NCBI GenBank assembly: GCA_031082145.1
Contig: JAVHLP010000012.1
Coordinates: 1-57,238 of the forward strand
DNA: 57,238 nt
Reading direction: 5' to 3'
Origin: a bacterium
GTDB taxonomy: Bacteria > Bacillota > Sulfobacillia > UBA995
The notes beneath the pieces are model-generated. The model was not told where the DNA came from and searched no databases. It saw nothing but the letters and a program-made list of their open reading frames with translations. The position numbers and the translations under genes are program-made. This document shows, in pieces, positions 15,648-24,006 of the stretch. Numbering within the stretch: the stretch's first letter is position 1; the number at the start of each line of letters is the position of its first letter.

Positions 15648-17278
15648 GCGGGCTGTTTGGCCTGGGCATCATCTTCTGCGTACTTGTGCTGGGCATCAGC
15701 GTCGCAGTGGGCGTCTGGGGCCGCCGGCTGACCCGGAACCTGGCCGACTACTACGTGGCCGGGCGATCGGTGGACGCCCTCAGCAACGGGCTGGCCATGG
15801 TGTCCCTGTCGCTCAGCCTGACGACGTTCCTCGGCCTCACAGCCCTCATCTGGTTTGGCTTTTACCTGGCCATAGCGCTCTATGCAGCCTTCACCGCCTC
15901 CTTCGTGATCATGCTGGTGGTGGCCGCCCCTTACCTGAGGCGGCACAAGACCTTCACCAGCATGGACTTCATCGGCGAGCGTTTCTACAGCCCCCGGCTG
16001 CGGATTGCGGCCGTGTTCATCATGCTGGTGGTCTCAACCCTGTACCTGATCGGCAACGTCAAGGGCATCGGCATTGTCTTTGAGCTGCTGCTGGGGATCC
16101 CCGCCATCTGGGGCGTGCTGATCGGCGGGCTGGTGGTCACCTTCTACGTCACCCTGGGCGGCATGTACGGGGTCACCTACAACCAGACCTTCCAGTCCAT
16201 CGTGCTGACGGTCGCCTTCATGGTGCCCCTGATGATGATCCTCAAGGCCCTGGGCTTCAGCGCCTGGTGGTTCCCGCCCCTGGGCTACGGGGCGGCGGTG
16301 CCAGCCATGATCCAGATGACACCCCACTACTTCTTCCCCTTTGTGGTCCATCCCGCCTGGTACATAGCGGTATTCCTGGGATCCGCCTTCGGCATCATCG
16401 GCTTGCCCCACTTCGTCATGCGCTACTTCACCGTCCGCGACGCCAAGGACGCGCGCTGGAGCACCGTGGTCTGCGTCTTCCTGGTCGGGCTGATCAACAC
16501 CTCGGCCTATGCCATGGGCTTTGCGGGGGTGTACTACGTGGCCCGGACAGGGGTTGCCATCGCCCCAGTGGATGCCGACAAGCTCGTCTTTATCCTCACC
16601 CAGGCCCTCACCAACAACTGGTGGCTGGCCTTGACCGTCGCCGGCGCCCTGGCGGCCTCGCTGTCCACGGTGGCGGGGTTGCTCATGATCATGGGAACCG
16701 GCCTGGTGCACGACTTGTACGCCGTGGTCCGCCCCGGCCTGAGCGACGACCGGAAGCTCACTTTGAGCATCTGGACGATGGCAGCGGTAGGCGTGGCGTG
16801 CACCCTCCTGTCCATCCGGCCGCCGCAGTTCATCCTGGTGACCATCATGTGGGCCTTCGGCATAGCCGGGGCCAGCCTGGGCGTACCTATAACGTTGGGC
16901 ATCTGGTGGAAGCGGGCCACCCGGGAGGGAGCGGCGGCGGCCATGATCGTTGGCTTCCTCACCAGCTTCATCCCCTACGTGATGATCGAGATCCAGAAAC
17001 TCAGCCCCATGGTCATCTCGCGCTTCTTCTACGGTCCGCTTGGCTGGGTCAAGGTGATCGCCTGGTCGGTGCCACTGTCCTTCATGGCCATGATCGTGGT
17101 CTCCTGGCTGACCAAGCCACCTCCGCTGGAAGCCCGGCAGCAGGTGGACGCCATGCACGGTTGGCCCGACTATCGCGAGGAACGTTACCAGGGCAAGGGC
17201 CTGCCGATCACGGTGATCGTCTTGTGCGCCCTGATCATGCTCTCCGTAACCACCCTGTACGGCGTGTTCCCGAAGTGA
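15644..17278 (+). CDS. Sodium:solute symporter (SSS family), carboxylate-type
   Basis: 544 residues with about 13 transmembrane segments. Family features include DYYVAGRSVDALSNGLAM near the N-terminus, GGMYGVTYNQTFQS in the middle (the sodium-binding TM5 region) and GLPHFVMRYFTVRDAKDAR, close to ActP/acetate and other monocarboxylate symporters. It is coupled to the small membrane subunit upstream. Two adenylate-forming ligase-like genes follow after a hairpin, so the cargo may be an organic acid that is activated to its CoA ester. The cargo itself is not determined. Confidence 0.85.
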   Translation: MSGLFGLGIIFCVLVLGISVAVGVWGRRLTRNLADYYVAGRSVDALSNGLAMVSLSLSLTTFLGLTALIWFGFYLAIALYAAFTASFVIMLVVAAPYLRRHKTFTSMDFIGERFYSPRLRIAAVFIMLVVSTLYLIGNVKGIGIVFELLLGIPAIWGVLIGGLVVTFYVTLGGMYGVTYNQTFQSIVLTVAFMVPLMMILKALGFSAWWFPPLGYGAAVPAMIQMTPHYFFPFVVHPAWYIAVFLGSAFGIIGLPHFVMRYFTVRDAKDARWSTVVCVFLVGLINTSAYAMGFAGVYYVARTGVAIAPVDADKLVFILTQALTNNWWLALTVAGALAASLSTVAGLLMIMGTGLVHDLYAVVRPGLSDDRKLTLSIWTMAAVGVACTLLSIRPPQFILVTIMWAFGIAGASLGVPITLGIWWKRATREGAAAAMIVGFLTSFIPYVMIEIQKLSPMVISRFFYGPLGWVKVIAWSVPLSFMAMIVVSWLTKPPPLEARQQVDAMHGWPDYREERYQGKGLPITVIVLCALIMLSVTTLYGVFPK

Positions 17279-17289
17279 CATTCCCGGGT

Positions 17290-17316
17290 GGGGGCGGGCC
17301 CCCGTTGCCCGCCCCC
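17290..17316 (+). terminator. GC hairpin between the symporter and the ligase genes
   Basis: GGGGGCGGGC (17290-17299) pairs with GCCCGCCCCC (17307-17316) around a 7-nt loop. There is no T-run after it, so it is more likely an RNA-processing or partial terminator element that changes the ratio of symporter to ligase message. Confidence 0.45.
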
Positions 17317-17335
17317 CGGCGGTGAGGTGAAGGCG

Positions 17336-18787
17336 GTGGAGGATTGGCGGGCCCTGGCCCGGATGCCGGCGGACCAGATCCGGGACCGGCAAGACCGGAA
17401 GCTACGGGCTTTCATCCGCAACCAGGTCTATCCCTGCAGCCCTTACTACCAGCGGCTCTTCAGGGAACACGGCATCGACCCCGACTCCATCCGGACGGTG
17501 GCGGACCTCGGCCGGGTTCCTTTCACCTTCAAGGAAGACGTGGCCCCCACCGATGAGGAGCCCGAACGCCACAAGGACTTCGTCGTCCGTCCGGACGATA
17601 CCGTGGCCGAGCGGTACGGCCACCTCAGCAAGCTGTCCATGTACGCCGGCAAGCACGTGGTGGCGGAGAAGATCCACGAGTACCGGCCGGTGCACATACA
17701 CTTCACGACCGGCCGCACCGCCCGGCCCACCCCTTTCGTGTACTCGGCCCGGGACCTGGGGTACATCAGGGAGGGAGGCTACCGGCTACTGGACGTCTTC
17801 GGGGTCCAGCCCGAGGACGTGGTGGTGAACGCCTTTCCCTACGCGCCCCACCTGGCTTTCTGGCAGACCTACTTCGCCGCCGAGGCCCAGGGTGCCCTGG
17901 TCCTGCACTCGGGCGGCGGCAAGATCATGGGCACCGGCAACCTCATCGAGGCGGTGGAGAGCCTGCGGGCCACGGTGCTGGTGTTCATCCCCGGCTACGC
18001 CTATTACTTCCTGCGGGAGGCCGCCCGGCAGGGCCGTGACTTCAGCCGGGTCCGGCTGGTGATCTTCGGCGGGGAGCGGGTCCCGCCGGGCCTCAAGGAC
18101 AAGGTCCGGGAGCTACTGGGCCAGATGGGCGGCGGCCAGGTCGACGTCCTGGCGACTTACGCGTGCACCGAGAGCCGCACCGCCTGGGGCGAGTGCCCGG
18201 CCGAGAGCTCTTTTGGCTACCACACCTACCCGGACCTGGAGGTCATCGAGGTAGTGGATCCGGCCACCGGCAAGCAGGTAGGCGAGGGTGAGGAGGGCGA
18301 GGTCGTCTACACCGCCCTGGGCTGGCGGGGCACATGCGTCCTGCGCTACCGGACGGGAGACATCGCCGCCGGCGGCATGACTACCGAGCCCTGCCCCAAC
18401 TGCGGCCGCACGGTGCCCCGGATCAGCGCCAACATCCAGCGCAAGTCGGAGTTCCGGGAGTTCGCCCTCACCAAGATCAAGGGCACTCTAGTCAACCTCA
18501 ACAACTTCTTCCCGCTGCTCATGGGCCACCCGGACCTGCTGGAGTGGCAGGTCGAGCTGCGCAAGCGGAACGACGATGCCTACGACCTGGATGAGATCTA
18601 TTTGCGGGTGGTGCCTGCCCCGGGAGTGGACCCGGGGCGCCTGGAGGCCGACCTCCAGGAGAAGGTCTTGCGGGAGACGGAGGTTGCCCCCACCGGCATC
18701 ATCCTGACCACCATGGAGGATATCCTGGGCCGCCTGGGTATGGAGACTGAGCTGAAGGAGAAGCGGATCGTGGACAATCGTCCGTGA
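17336..18787 (+). CDS. PaaK-like adenylate-forming protein, first copy
   Basis: 483 residues, phenylacetate-CoA ligase family. The start GTG 17336 follows GAGGTGAAG; the tool frame upstream runs through the hairpin. Early PaaK features are present (YPCSPYYQRLFREHGI and LGRVPFTFKED). The phosphate-binding loop, normally SSGTTGKPT, reads HFTTGRTARPTPF, and the usual glycine-rich lysine is lost. YRTGD at the ATP ribose site is kept and is followed by CPNCGRTVPRI. It may activate an unusual acid, or have a non-ligase role. It overlaps the stop-start of the second copy. Confidence 0.78.
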   Translation: MEDWRALARMPADQIRDRQDRKLRAFIRNQVYPCSPYYQRLFREHGIDPDSIRTVADLGRVPFTFKEDVAPTDEEPERHKDFVVRPDDTVAERYGHLSKLSMYAGKHVVAEKIHEYRPVHIHFTTGRTARPTPFVYSARDLGYIREGGYRLLDVFGVQPEDVVVNAFPYAPHLAFWQTYFAAEAQGALVLHSGGGKIMGTGNLIEAVESLRATVLVFIPGYAYYFLREAARQGRDFSRVRLVIFGGERVPPGLKDKVRELLGQMGGGQVDVLATYACTESRTAWGECPAESSFGYHTYPDLEVIEVVDPATGKQVGEGEEGEVVYTALGWRGTCVLRYRTGDIAAGGMTTEPCPNCGRTVPRISANIQRKSEFREFALTKIKGTLVNLNNFFPLLMGHPDLLEWQVELRKRNDDAYDLDEIYLRVVPAPGVDPGRLEADLQEKVLRETEVAPTGIILTTMEDILGRLGMETELKEKRIVDNRP

Positions 18788-18813
18788 CCGGGCGACCGAG
18801 GGGAGGAACCCCA

Positions 18814-20136
18814 GTGCTCGACTACGCTCGTCTGGGCCGGATGGCCGGAACCGAGATCCAGGCCCTGCAGGACCGGACCCTGGCCCGGGCCATCACCGAT
18901 CGGGTCTACCCCTGCCACCGCTACTACCGGCGGCTGATGGAAGAAGCGGGACTTGGGCCGGCCGACCTCGCCGGCATCGCCGGCCTGGCCCGCCTACCGT
19001 TCACCGATCGCCTGGTGATCAAGCAGGAGGGCGATCCGCGGGCGTTTGTCCTTGACCTGCCGCCGGAGACACCGCCGGCCCGGCGAGGTCTCTTCGGGCT
19101 CGGCGGCCGCGAGCCCCGGGCCCCCTCGGTCGACCCCTCCCGCCCTCTCCGGGCCATGTTCGCCGGGGGCCGGACCACTCCCCTGACCCCCATCTTCTAT
19201 GCCCAGCAGGATCTCGACCACCTGGTGGAAGCGGGCCGCCGGGTGTTCCAGGTGGCCGGCGTGGACACCGGGCAGCCCCTGGTCAACGCCATTCCCTATG
19301 GTCCCGGCCTGCCCTTCTGGCAGATCGCCGCCGCCACCCTGGACCAGGGCGTCACCGCCGTGCAGACCGGCGGGCCACGGGTCATGGACGTCGAGAAGAC
19401 CCTGTCCGCCCTGGTGAACCTGAAGGCGGCCACCCTGGCCGGTTTCCCCGGCTTTCTGGCCCACCTCCTGCGGGTGGGCGCCGGGGAGGGAATAAGGCTG
19501 GAGCGGCTCCAGCGGGTGCTGGTGACCGGCGAGCCCCTCACCGAGGGATTCCGCGAACACTTGCGGCGGCTCCTGGCCGAGGTGGGTTCGGCGGCCGAGG
19601 TACTCGGCCTCTACCTCAACACCGAGGCCAAGACCGGCTGGGCCGAGTGCGCTCCCGGCACCGGCTTTCACACCAACCCGGACCTGGAGTTCCTCGAGAT
19701 CATTGACCCTGACGAGGGAGAACGGCTGGGCCCCGGCGAGACGGGTGAACTGGTGATCACCCACCTCGACGCCAGGGGCACCTTCCTGCTCCGGTACCGA
19801 ACGGGGGATGTGGTGGAAGGCGGGTTGACGGTAGAGCCGTGCCCGGCCTGCGGCCGGACTGTTCCCCGGCTGGGCAGCTTGGTCTACCCGGCCGCCGAGG
19901 CTCCCCTGGTCCCGCTCAGGAAGTGCCTGGATGAATCCCCCGCCGTCACGCTCTGGCAACTCGCGGTGAGCGGCGGCGAAGTGGCTCTGGCCGTCTCCCC
20001 CGCCGGGATCGATCCGGCCGGCCTCCCGCCCGCCATCGCGGGTCTCCGCCGGGTGGAGGCGTTGCCTGAGTCGGAACTACACCGGCGCCTGGGCACCGAT
20101 CGCGAGCCCCGGGAAGCCCGGATAGTACTTGCCTGA
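18814..20136 (+). CDS. PaaK-like adenylate-forming protein, second copy, more degenerate
   Basis: 440 residues. Start GTG 18814 is chosen for the AGGGGAGGAA site just before it, giving a 26-nt gap from the first copy. It is a clear paralogue: the same YPCHRYYRRLMEEAGL start, LPFWQIAAATLDQG centre, YRTGDV motif and CPACGRTVPRLG after it. The phosphate loop reads FAGGRTTPLTPI and is further from consensus. The C-terminal domain is shortened and lacks an obvious catalytic lysine region. The pair could form a heteromer in which one copy is catalytic. Confidence 0.75.
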   Translation: MLDYARLGRMAGTEIQALQDRTLARAITDRVYPCHRYYRRLMEEAGLGPADLAGIAGLARLPFTDRLVIKQEGDPRAFVLDLPPETPPARRGLFGLGGREPRAPSVDPSRPLRAMFAGGRTTPLTPIFYAQQDLDHLVEAGRRVFQVAGVDTGQPLVNAIPYGPGLPFWQIAAATLDQGVTAVQTGGPRVMDVEKTLSALVNLKAATLAGFPGFLAHLLRVGAGEGIRLERLQRVLVTGEPLTEGFREHLRRLLAEVGSAAEVLGLYLNTEAKTGWAECAPGTGFHTNPDLEFLEIIDPDEGERLGPGETGELVITHLDARGTFLLRYRTGDVVEGGLTVEPCPACGRTVPRLGSLVYPAAEAPLVPLRKCLDESPAVTLWQLAVSGGEVALAVSPAGIDPAGLPPAIAGLRRVEALPESELHRRLGTDREPREARIVLA

Positions 20137-20145
20137 TGGCGGCCG

Positions 20146-20170
20146 GCGGGTGGGCCGGGGGCCCACCCGC
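20146..20170. terminator. Hairpin between convergent operons
   Basis: GCGGGTGGGCC (20146-20156) pairs with GGCCCACCCGC (20160-20170) around a GGG loop, 11 perfect base pairs, placed between the end of the ligase gene and the end of the small membrane protein gene. It could serve both directions. No T-run is seen. Confidence 0.5.
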
Positions 20171-20178
20171 TCCCCCGC

Positions 20179-20319
20179 CTACTCGGAATCCGGCGCCGAG
20201 CCTCTCTTCTTCAGTAGGCTCTTGAAGATGCGCAACTTGATTGGGGCAACCACCAAAGCCGCTACCACCACCAGGATCCATACCCAGGTGGGAATAGATG
20301 CCCAGTCCACTTGGTTCAC
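20179..20319 (-). CDS. 46-residue membrane peptide coupled to an ABC exporter
   Basis: GTG at 20319 overlaps the permease stop as GTGA. The 46 codons end at TAG (20179-20181). The peptide starts VNQVDWASIP, has one strongly hydrophobic helix (about residues 12-27), then a basic amphipathic tail (KLRIFKSLLKKRG). It is too short for standard gene finding, but the overlap, the codon use and the membrane-then-basic design argue that it is real. It could be a regulatory or stabilising subunit of the exporter. Confidence 0.62.
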   Translation of the reverse strand: MNQVDWASIPTWVWILVVVAALVVAPIKLRIFKSLLKKRGSAPDSE

Positions 20320-21320
20320 CCCCGCAGCGATAGTCTACGGCCCAAGAATCTTACCGACACTGCTACCAGCGCTAGGCTCAGGACCAGGTTGATACCTGTC
20401 AACCGTAGGACCTCGGGCCAGCCGGCCCCCTCCACCAGTACGCCCCGATAGGCCAGAAAAGTCCAGTAGGTGGGCAGCGGGTACAGCACAGACTCCAGCC
20501 TGTCCGGCAAGGCCAGGGTGAGCAGGGGCACCAGCAGGAAGAGCAGGTTGCCGGTCTTCATCCCGGCGATGGCGGACACCTGGTTGTCGCTTATGGCGCC
20601 GACGTAGAAGCCCACCAGGGCGGCACTCACGAAGCCGGCCAGGGTTATCACCAGCACCTTGGCGGGATCGAAGGGGCCGGCGCCTATCAGGTATAGCATG
20701 AGAGACACGTTCAGGAGGGCGACTCCCAGGCCCAGGATGCCCTTGCCGGCGAGGTATTCCCGCCGGGACAGGGGAGCCACGGCTATGGCGTGGATACTGC
20801 CGGTCTCCTTGTCCTCGACGACGCTGAGGGACATCAGGCTGCCCGCCAGTACAAGCGACATCATGGCGAACAGCACGGCCACGAAGCCCGTCACGGGCGA
20901 TCCGGTCCGGCCGCGATCGACCGAGCGGATGGAGATGGCCCTCTCGCCCAGGGAATCGGCCAGGATGATGGCAGCCAGGGCCGCCGCCTCCTCACCCTCG
21001 TTCCCCTCCAGCACCAGCCGGTAGCCGCCTTCCTCGGCCACTAATCCCACTGCCGCGTCCAGGCCCAGGACCCGGCTGTCGAGGGCGGGCCGATCGGGGA
21101 CCACCTCCACCGCGGCGTACTCGGCCAGGCGGTCAACGAGGGCGTCCCCCAGCCCCGGCGTGGCCACCAGTTTGACCGTGGCCCCGCCGACCGCGGGCAC
21201 CAGGAGCCTGGCGATGAGGGCCAGGATGGGCGGGAAGACGAGCACCCAGGCGGCGATGACGTCCCGGAGACTGCTCTTCAGGTCGCGCCCGGCTATCGAC
21301 CAGACCCGTCGCGCGCTCAT
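20316..21320 (-). CDS. ABC-2 type exporter permease, second
   Basis: 334 residues from ATG 21320, which overlaps the previous permease stop by 4 nt. A longer frame upstream is antisense shadow. Layout is one N-terminal helix, a soluble extracytoplasmic domain of about 110 residues, then five or more helices containing SLVVEDKETGSI-like sequence typical of the NatB/ABC2_membrane_3 group. It pairs with the next permease and the ATPase. The operon is under TetR control, which suggests export of a toxic or signalling compound. Confidence 0.82.
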   Translation of the reverse strand: MSARRVWSIAGRDLKSSLRDVIAAWVLVFPPILALIARLLVPAVGGATVKLVATPGLGDALVDRLAEYAAVEVVPDRPALDSRVLGLDAAVGLVAEEGGYRLVLEGNEGEEAAALAAIILADSLGERAISIRSVDRGRTGSPVTGFVAVLFAMMSLVLAGSLMSLSVVEDKETGSIHAIAVAPLSRREYLAGKGILGLGVALLNVSLMLYLIGAGPFDPAKVLVITLAGFVSAALVGFYVGAISDNQVSAIAGMKTGNLLFLLVPLLTLALPDRLESVLYPLPTYWTFLAYRGVLVEGAGWPEVLRLTGINLVLSLALVAVSVRFLGRRLSLRG

Positions 21321-22372
21321 ACGTCCTTCACCACCAGTTGCCGCCGGAAGGTCCACACGGCCAGCGGGAATGCCACCGCGAAGGTTGCCAGCAATTGCAG
21401 CGCCGCTCTGGAGAGCACCTGCGGGCTGCCGGTCGGGAAGTACGCCTCGCGCAGCGCGTAGATGAGGGGGTGGGTGGGCAGCAAGTGCAGCAGCGGGAGC
21501 GACACGCCGGGCTGGAAGTAGGTGATCACGGGCAGCATGAGGGCCAGCATCAGGAGGAAAGAGGGGAGGTAGAACTGGCCCAGGTTCTTGAAGAGGTTGG
21601 CCAGCACCATGGCCACCAGCGTGAAAACCAGCGACCCCAGGAAGACCACGGGCAGGATGCCCGCCCAGTTGGTCGCGGGACCGATGGTCAGCACGGTGAG
21701 GAGACCTGCCGAGACCAGGGCCAGCATCCCCATGGCGGCGCATCTCGCCAGCAGGTACTCTACGGTGCCGCCGGGCGTGACGCGATAGGCGCGCAGGGTC
21801 TGCTCATCCTTCTCGGCAAACAGCAGAACCCCCGCCAACAGCATTCCGAGCATGGCCGCCTCGAACAAGACCAGCACGGGCACCAGGGACAGGTTGAACG
21901 GAGGCTGCTCGCCACCGCCCGGCGGGCGCAGGCTGGTGACCGGAAAGCGGGGATACTCACCGCGGAGCATCGCGGCGACCTGGGCGTTCAGGGTCGCCTC
22001 CAGGACCCGGCGGACCCTACTGCTCTCGTGACCCTGGAAGGTCAACTCGACCGCCTCTGGCAGGTGCCCGCCGATTACCTTCACGCCGATACGGTTTCCC
22101 GGCTCCAGGGCCTCGGCGTAGGCAGTCTCCGTATCCACAAGTAGGACCGGGCCGGGTGCGGCTTCGCCGTACCAGTGAGCTAGCGCCCGGGCCCCGGTCT
22201 GGTCCCAGACTACCAGGTTGAGGGTAACCCCGGGATCGGCCGGGATCAGGAACCGAACCAGAAGGGAGTAGAGCACGGCCACGGCCACCACGATGGTAAG
22301 GTGGTGGTTGCGCACGACCAGCTTGAGGTCCCTGACGGCCAGGGCCCAGAAGCGTCTCCGCATGTCCCTCAT
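21317..22372 (-). CDS. ABC-2 type exporter permease, first
   Basis: 351 residues. N-terminal helix at about 25-45, an extracytoplasmic domain to about 160, then FAEKDEQTLRAYRVTPGG, the typical ABC-2 exporter motif, and five to six helices. It overlaps the ATPase gene by 4 nt at its start and the second permease by 4 nt at its end. The two permeases are related and likely form a heterodimer. Confidence 0.84.
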   Translation of the reverse strand: MRDMRRRFWALAVRDLKLVVRNHHLTIVVAVAVLYSLLVRFLIPADPGVTLNLVVWDQTGARALAHWYGEAAPGPVLLVDTETAYAEALEPGNRIGVKVIGGHLPEAVELTFQGHESSRVRRVLEATLNAQVAAMLRGEYPRFPVTSLRPPGGGEQPPFNLSLVPVLVLFEAAMLGMLLAGVLLFAEKDEQTLRAYRVTPGGTVEYLLARCAAMGMLALVSAGLLTVLTIGPATNWAGILPVVFLGSLVFTLVAMVLANLFKNLGQFYLPSFLLMLALMLPVITYFQPGVSLPLLHLLPTHPLIYALREAYFPTGSPQVLSRAALQLLATFAVAFPLAVWTFRRQLVVKDV

Positions 22373-23226
22373 CCCCCCAGCCCGCGGCCGGCGAGCTTGA
22401 TGAAGACCTCTTCCAGGGTGGCTTCCTGGGAGTGCAGGGTCTCCACCCTCTCGTCCGCCAGCAGCCGCTGCAGCCGGGCCCGATCCGCTTCCACCAGGGG
22501 CGACAGCACTTCTCGCACCAACCGCCCCTCGGTTCGGTGCTCAACCAGGATCACGTTCTTGCCGTACCTGAGCTTGAGCTCACGCGGGCTGTCGGCGGCC
22601 ACTATCCGCCCCTCGTTCAGAAAAGCCACCCGGTCGCATAGCTCGTCGGCCACAAGCATGTTGTGGGTGGTGAGGAAGACGGTGACGCCCCGCTCCCGCT
22701 CCTCCCGGATGATCTCCTTGACCCGCTGGGTGGTCGCCGGATCGAGGCCGGCCGTAGGCTCGTCGACGAACCAGATATCCGGCCGGTTCAGGAGCGAGCG
22801 GGCGAAAACCAACCGCTGCTGCATCCCCTTGGAGTAGGCGCCGACGCGGCGGTGGGCGGCGTCGGCCAGCCCCACCCGGCCCAGCAGCTCCCCTGGATCG
22901 GCGGTGGGGACGTCGTAGAGGCTCGCGTAGAAGGCCAGATTCTCCAGGCCGCTGAGTTTCCGGTAGAGGTTGGGGCTCTCGAAGGAAACCCCGATCCGGT
23001 TAAAGAGTTCGCGCCGGGCCCGCCGGATGTCGTGACCGGCCACCTCCACGCGCCCTCGCTGCACCGGCAGGAGGCCGGTCAGGATCTTCTGGGTGGTGGA
23101 CTTGCCGGCCCCGTTGGGCCCAAGAAAGCCGAAGATCTCCCCCTTCCCTACCTCGAAACCGATCCCGGCTACGGCGTAGGTGCCGTTCCCGGTGTAGGAG
23201 TGGTACAGCTCATCAACCGCGATCAC
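22369..23226 (-). CDS. ABC exporter ATP-binding subunit
   Basis: 285 residues. Walker A is GPNGAGKST, the signature reads YSKGMQQRL, Walker B is IWFVDEPTAGLDP, and the switch His lies in VFLTTHN. The C-terminal part ends HSQEATLEEVFIKL, as in drug-exporter ATPases of the DrrA/CcmA type. It overlaps the TetR gene end by 14 nt and the permease start by 4 nt. Confidence 0.87.
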   Translation of the reverse strand: MIAVDELYHSYTGNGTYAVAGIGFEVGKGEIFGFLGPNGAGKSTTQKILTGLLPVQRGRVEVAGHDIRRARRELFNRIGVSFESPNLYRKLSGLENLAFYASLYDVPTADPGELLGRVGLADAAHRRVGAYSKGMQQRLVFARSLLNRPDIWFVDEPTAGLDPATTQRVKEIIREERERGVTVFLTTHNMLVADELCDRVAFLNEGRIVAADSPRELKLRYGKNVILVEHRTEGRLVREVLSPLVEADRARLQRLLADERVETLHSQEATLEEVFIKLAGRGLGG

Positions 23227-23866
23227 GTCGGTTCTCCCCCCTCCTCGCCCCCCGGGGCCGGAGACCGTGCTCGAGGATGGCCATGACTTCCGCCGCCATC
23301 TCCTCCGCCTGGTCCACCGAGAGCTTCCCGGAGGCCAGTACCTGGCTGACGACCTGGCTCACCGCCAAGACGACATGGGCGGCGGTACCCGGGTTGAGAC
23401 CGGGATCGAGCTGGCCGCGTTCCATGCCCTGCCGTATCCAGGCCGCCAGCATCTCCTCGCCCATGCTGCCGAAGTGGGCCATGACGCGCTGGCGCACGGC
23501 GAGATCCGGTTCCTGGAGCATCCTGTTGCCCAGGGCCAACAGGCGCGGGTCTTCCCGGACCAACCGGAAGCCCCCGGCCATGGCCGCCTTCATCATGGCG
23601 AAGAAATCGGGCTCCGGGCCCAGGGCCGCCATGGCCTCCTGGATGTAGAGCAGCTTCCGCTCTCCCGCCAGGCCCAAGAGGTAGAAGTAGAGGTCGAACT
23701 TGTCCTCGAAATACTGGTAGAGCGATCCCTTGGCGATGCCCGCCCGCTTGACGATCCGCGTCAAGGAGGCTTCTCGGTAGCTGCCACCCGCGAACTCGTC
23801 CAGCGCCAGATCGAGGATACGCTTGCGCTTTGCCTCCGGCAGGTTGAAAAAGGTCTCCCGCGGCAT
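23213..23866 (-). CDS. TetR-family repressor of the ABC exporter operon
   Basis: 217 residues. The N-terminal helix-turn-helix is RILDLALDEFAGGSYREAS, then IVKRAGIAKGSLYQYFEDK, a canonical TetR domain. The C-terminal ligand-binding domain is helical, with a middle resembling the TetR_C_19/YfiR-like group. First gene of its operon, so repression would be autoregulatory. Two palindromic sites sit between its -10 box and its start codon. The inducer is unknown, likely the exported compound. Confidence 0.87.
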   Translation of the reverse strand: MPRETFFNLPEAKRKRILDLALDEFAGGSYREASLTRIVKRAGIAKGSLYQYFEDKFDLYFYLLGLAGERKLLYIQEAMAALGPEPDFFAMMKAAMAGGFRLVREDPRLLALGNRMLQEPDLAVRQRVMAHFGSMGEEMLAAWIRQGMERGQLDPGLNPGTAAHVVLAVSQVVSQVLASGKLSVDQAEEMAAEVMAILEHGLRPRGARRGENRRDRG

Positions 23867-23878
23867 CTCACCGCCCCC

Positions 23879-23910
23879 ATGACCGGGCAGTCATATGACC
23901 GCCTGGTCAT
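23879..23910. promoter_or_regulatory. Two abutting TetR operators
   Basis: Two 16-bp sites lie end to end. 23895-23910 reads ATGACC-GCCT-GGTCAT, a perfect palindrome. 23879-23894 reads ATGACC-GGGC-AGTCAT, with one mismatch. They lie just downstream of the -10 box of the operon and before the repressor gene start, so a bound repressor would block initiation or elongation. Confidence 0.75.
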
Positions 23911-23939
23911 ATTGTAGACCGGTGAGCTCCCGCCGTCAA
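23911..23939 (-). promoter_or_regulatory. Sigma-A promoter of the tetR-ABC operon
   Basis: On the minus strand TTGACG (23934-23939), 17 nt, then TACAAT (23911-23916). The -10 box abuts the first operator. The divergent gene at 24007 shares this intergenic region and might feel the repressor too, but I see no clear promoter for it. Confidence 0.72.
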
Positions 23940-24006
23940 GCCCCGGCGTTTTTTCTCCTCCCCGGCGGCGCAGACTAGCCTCAATGAAGGGGGAAGACCA
24001 GGGCTC

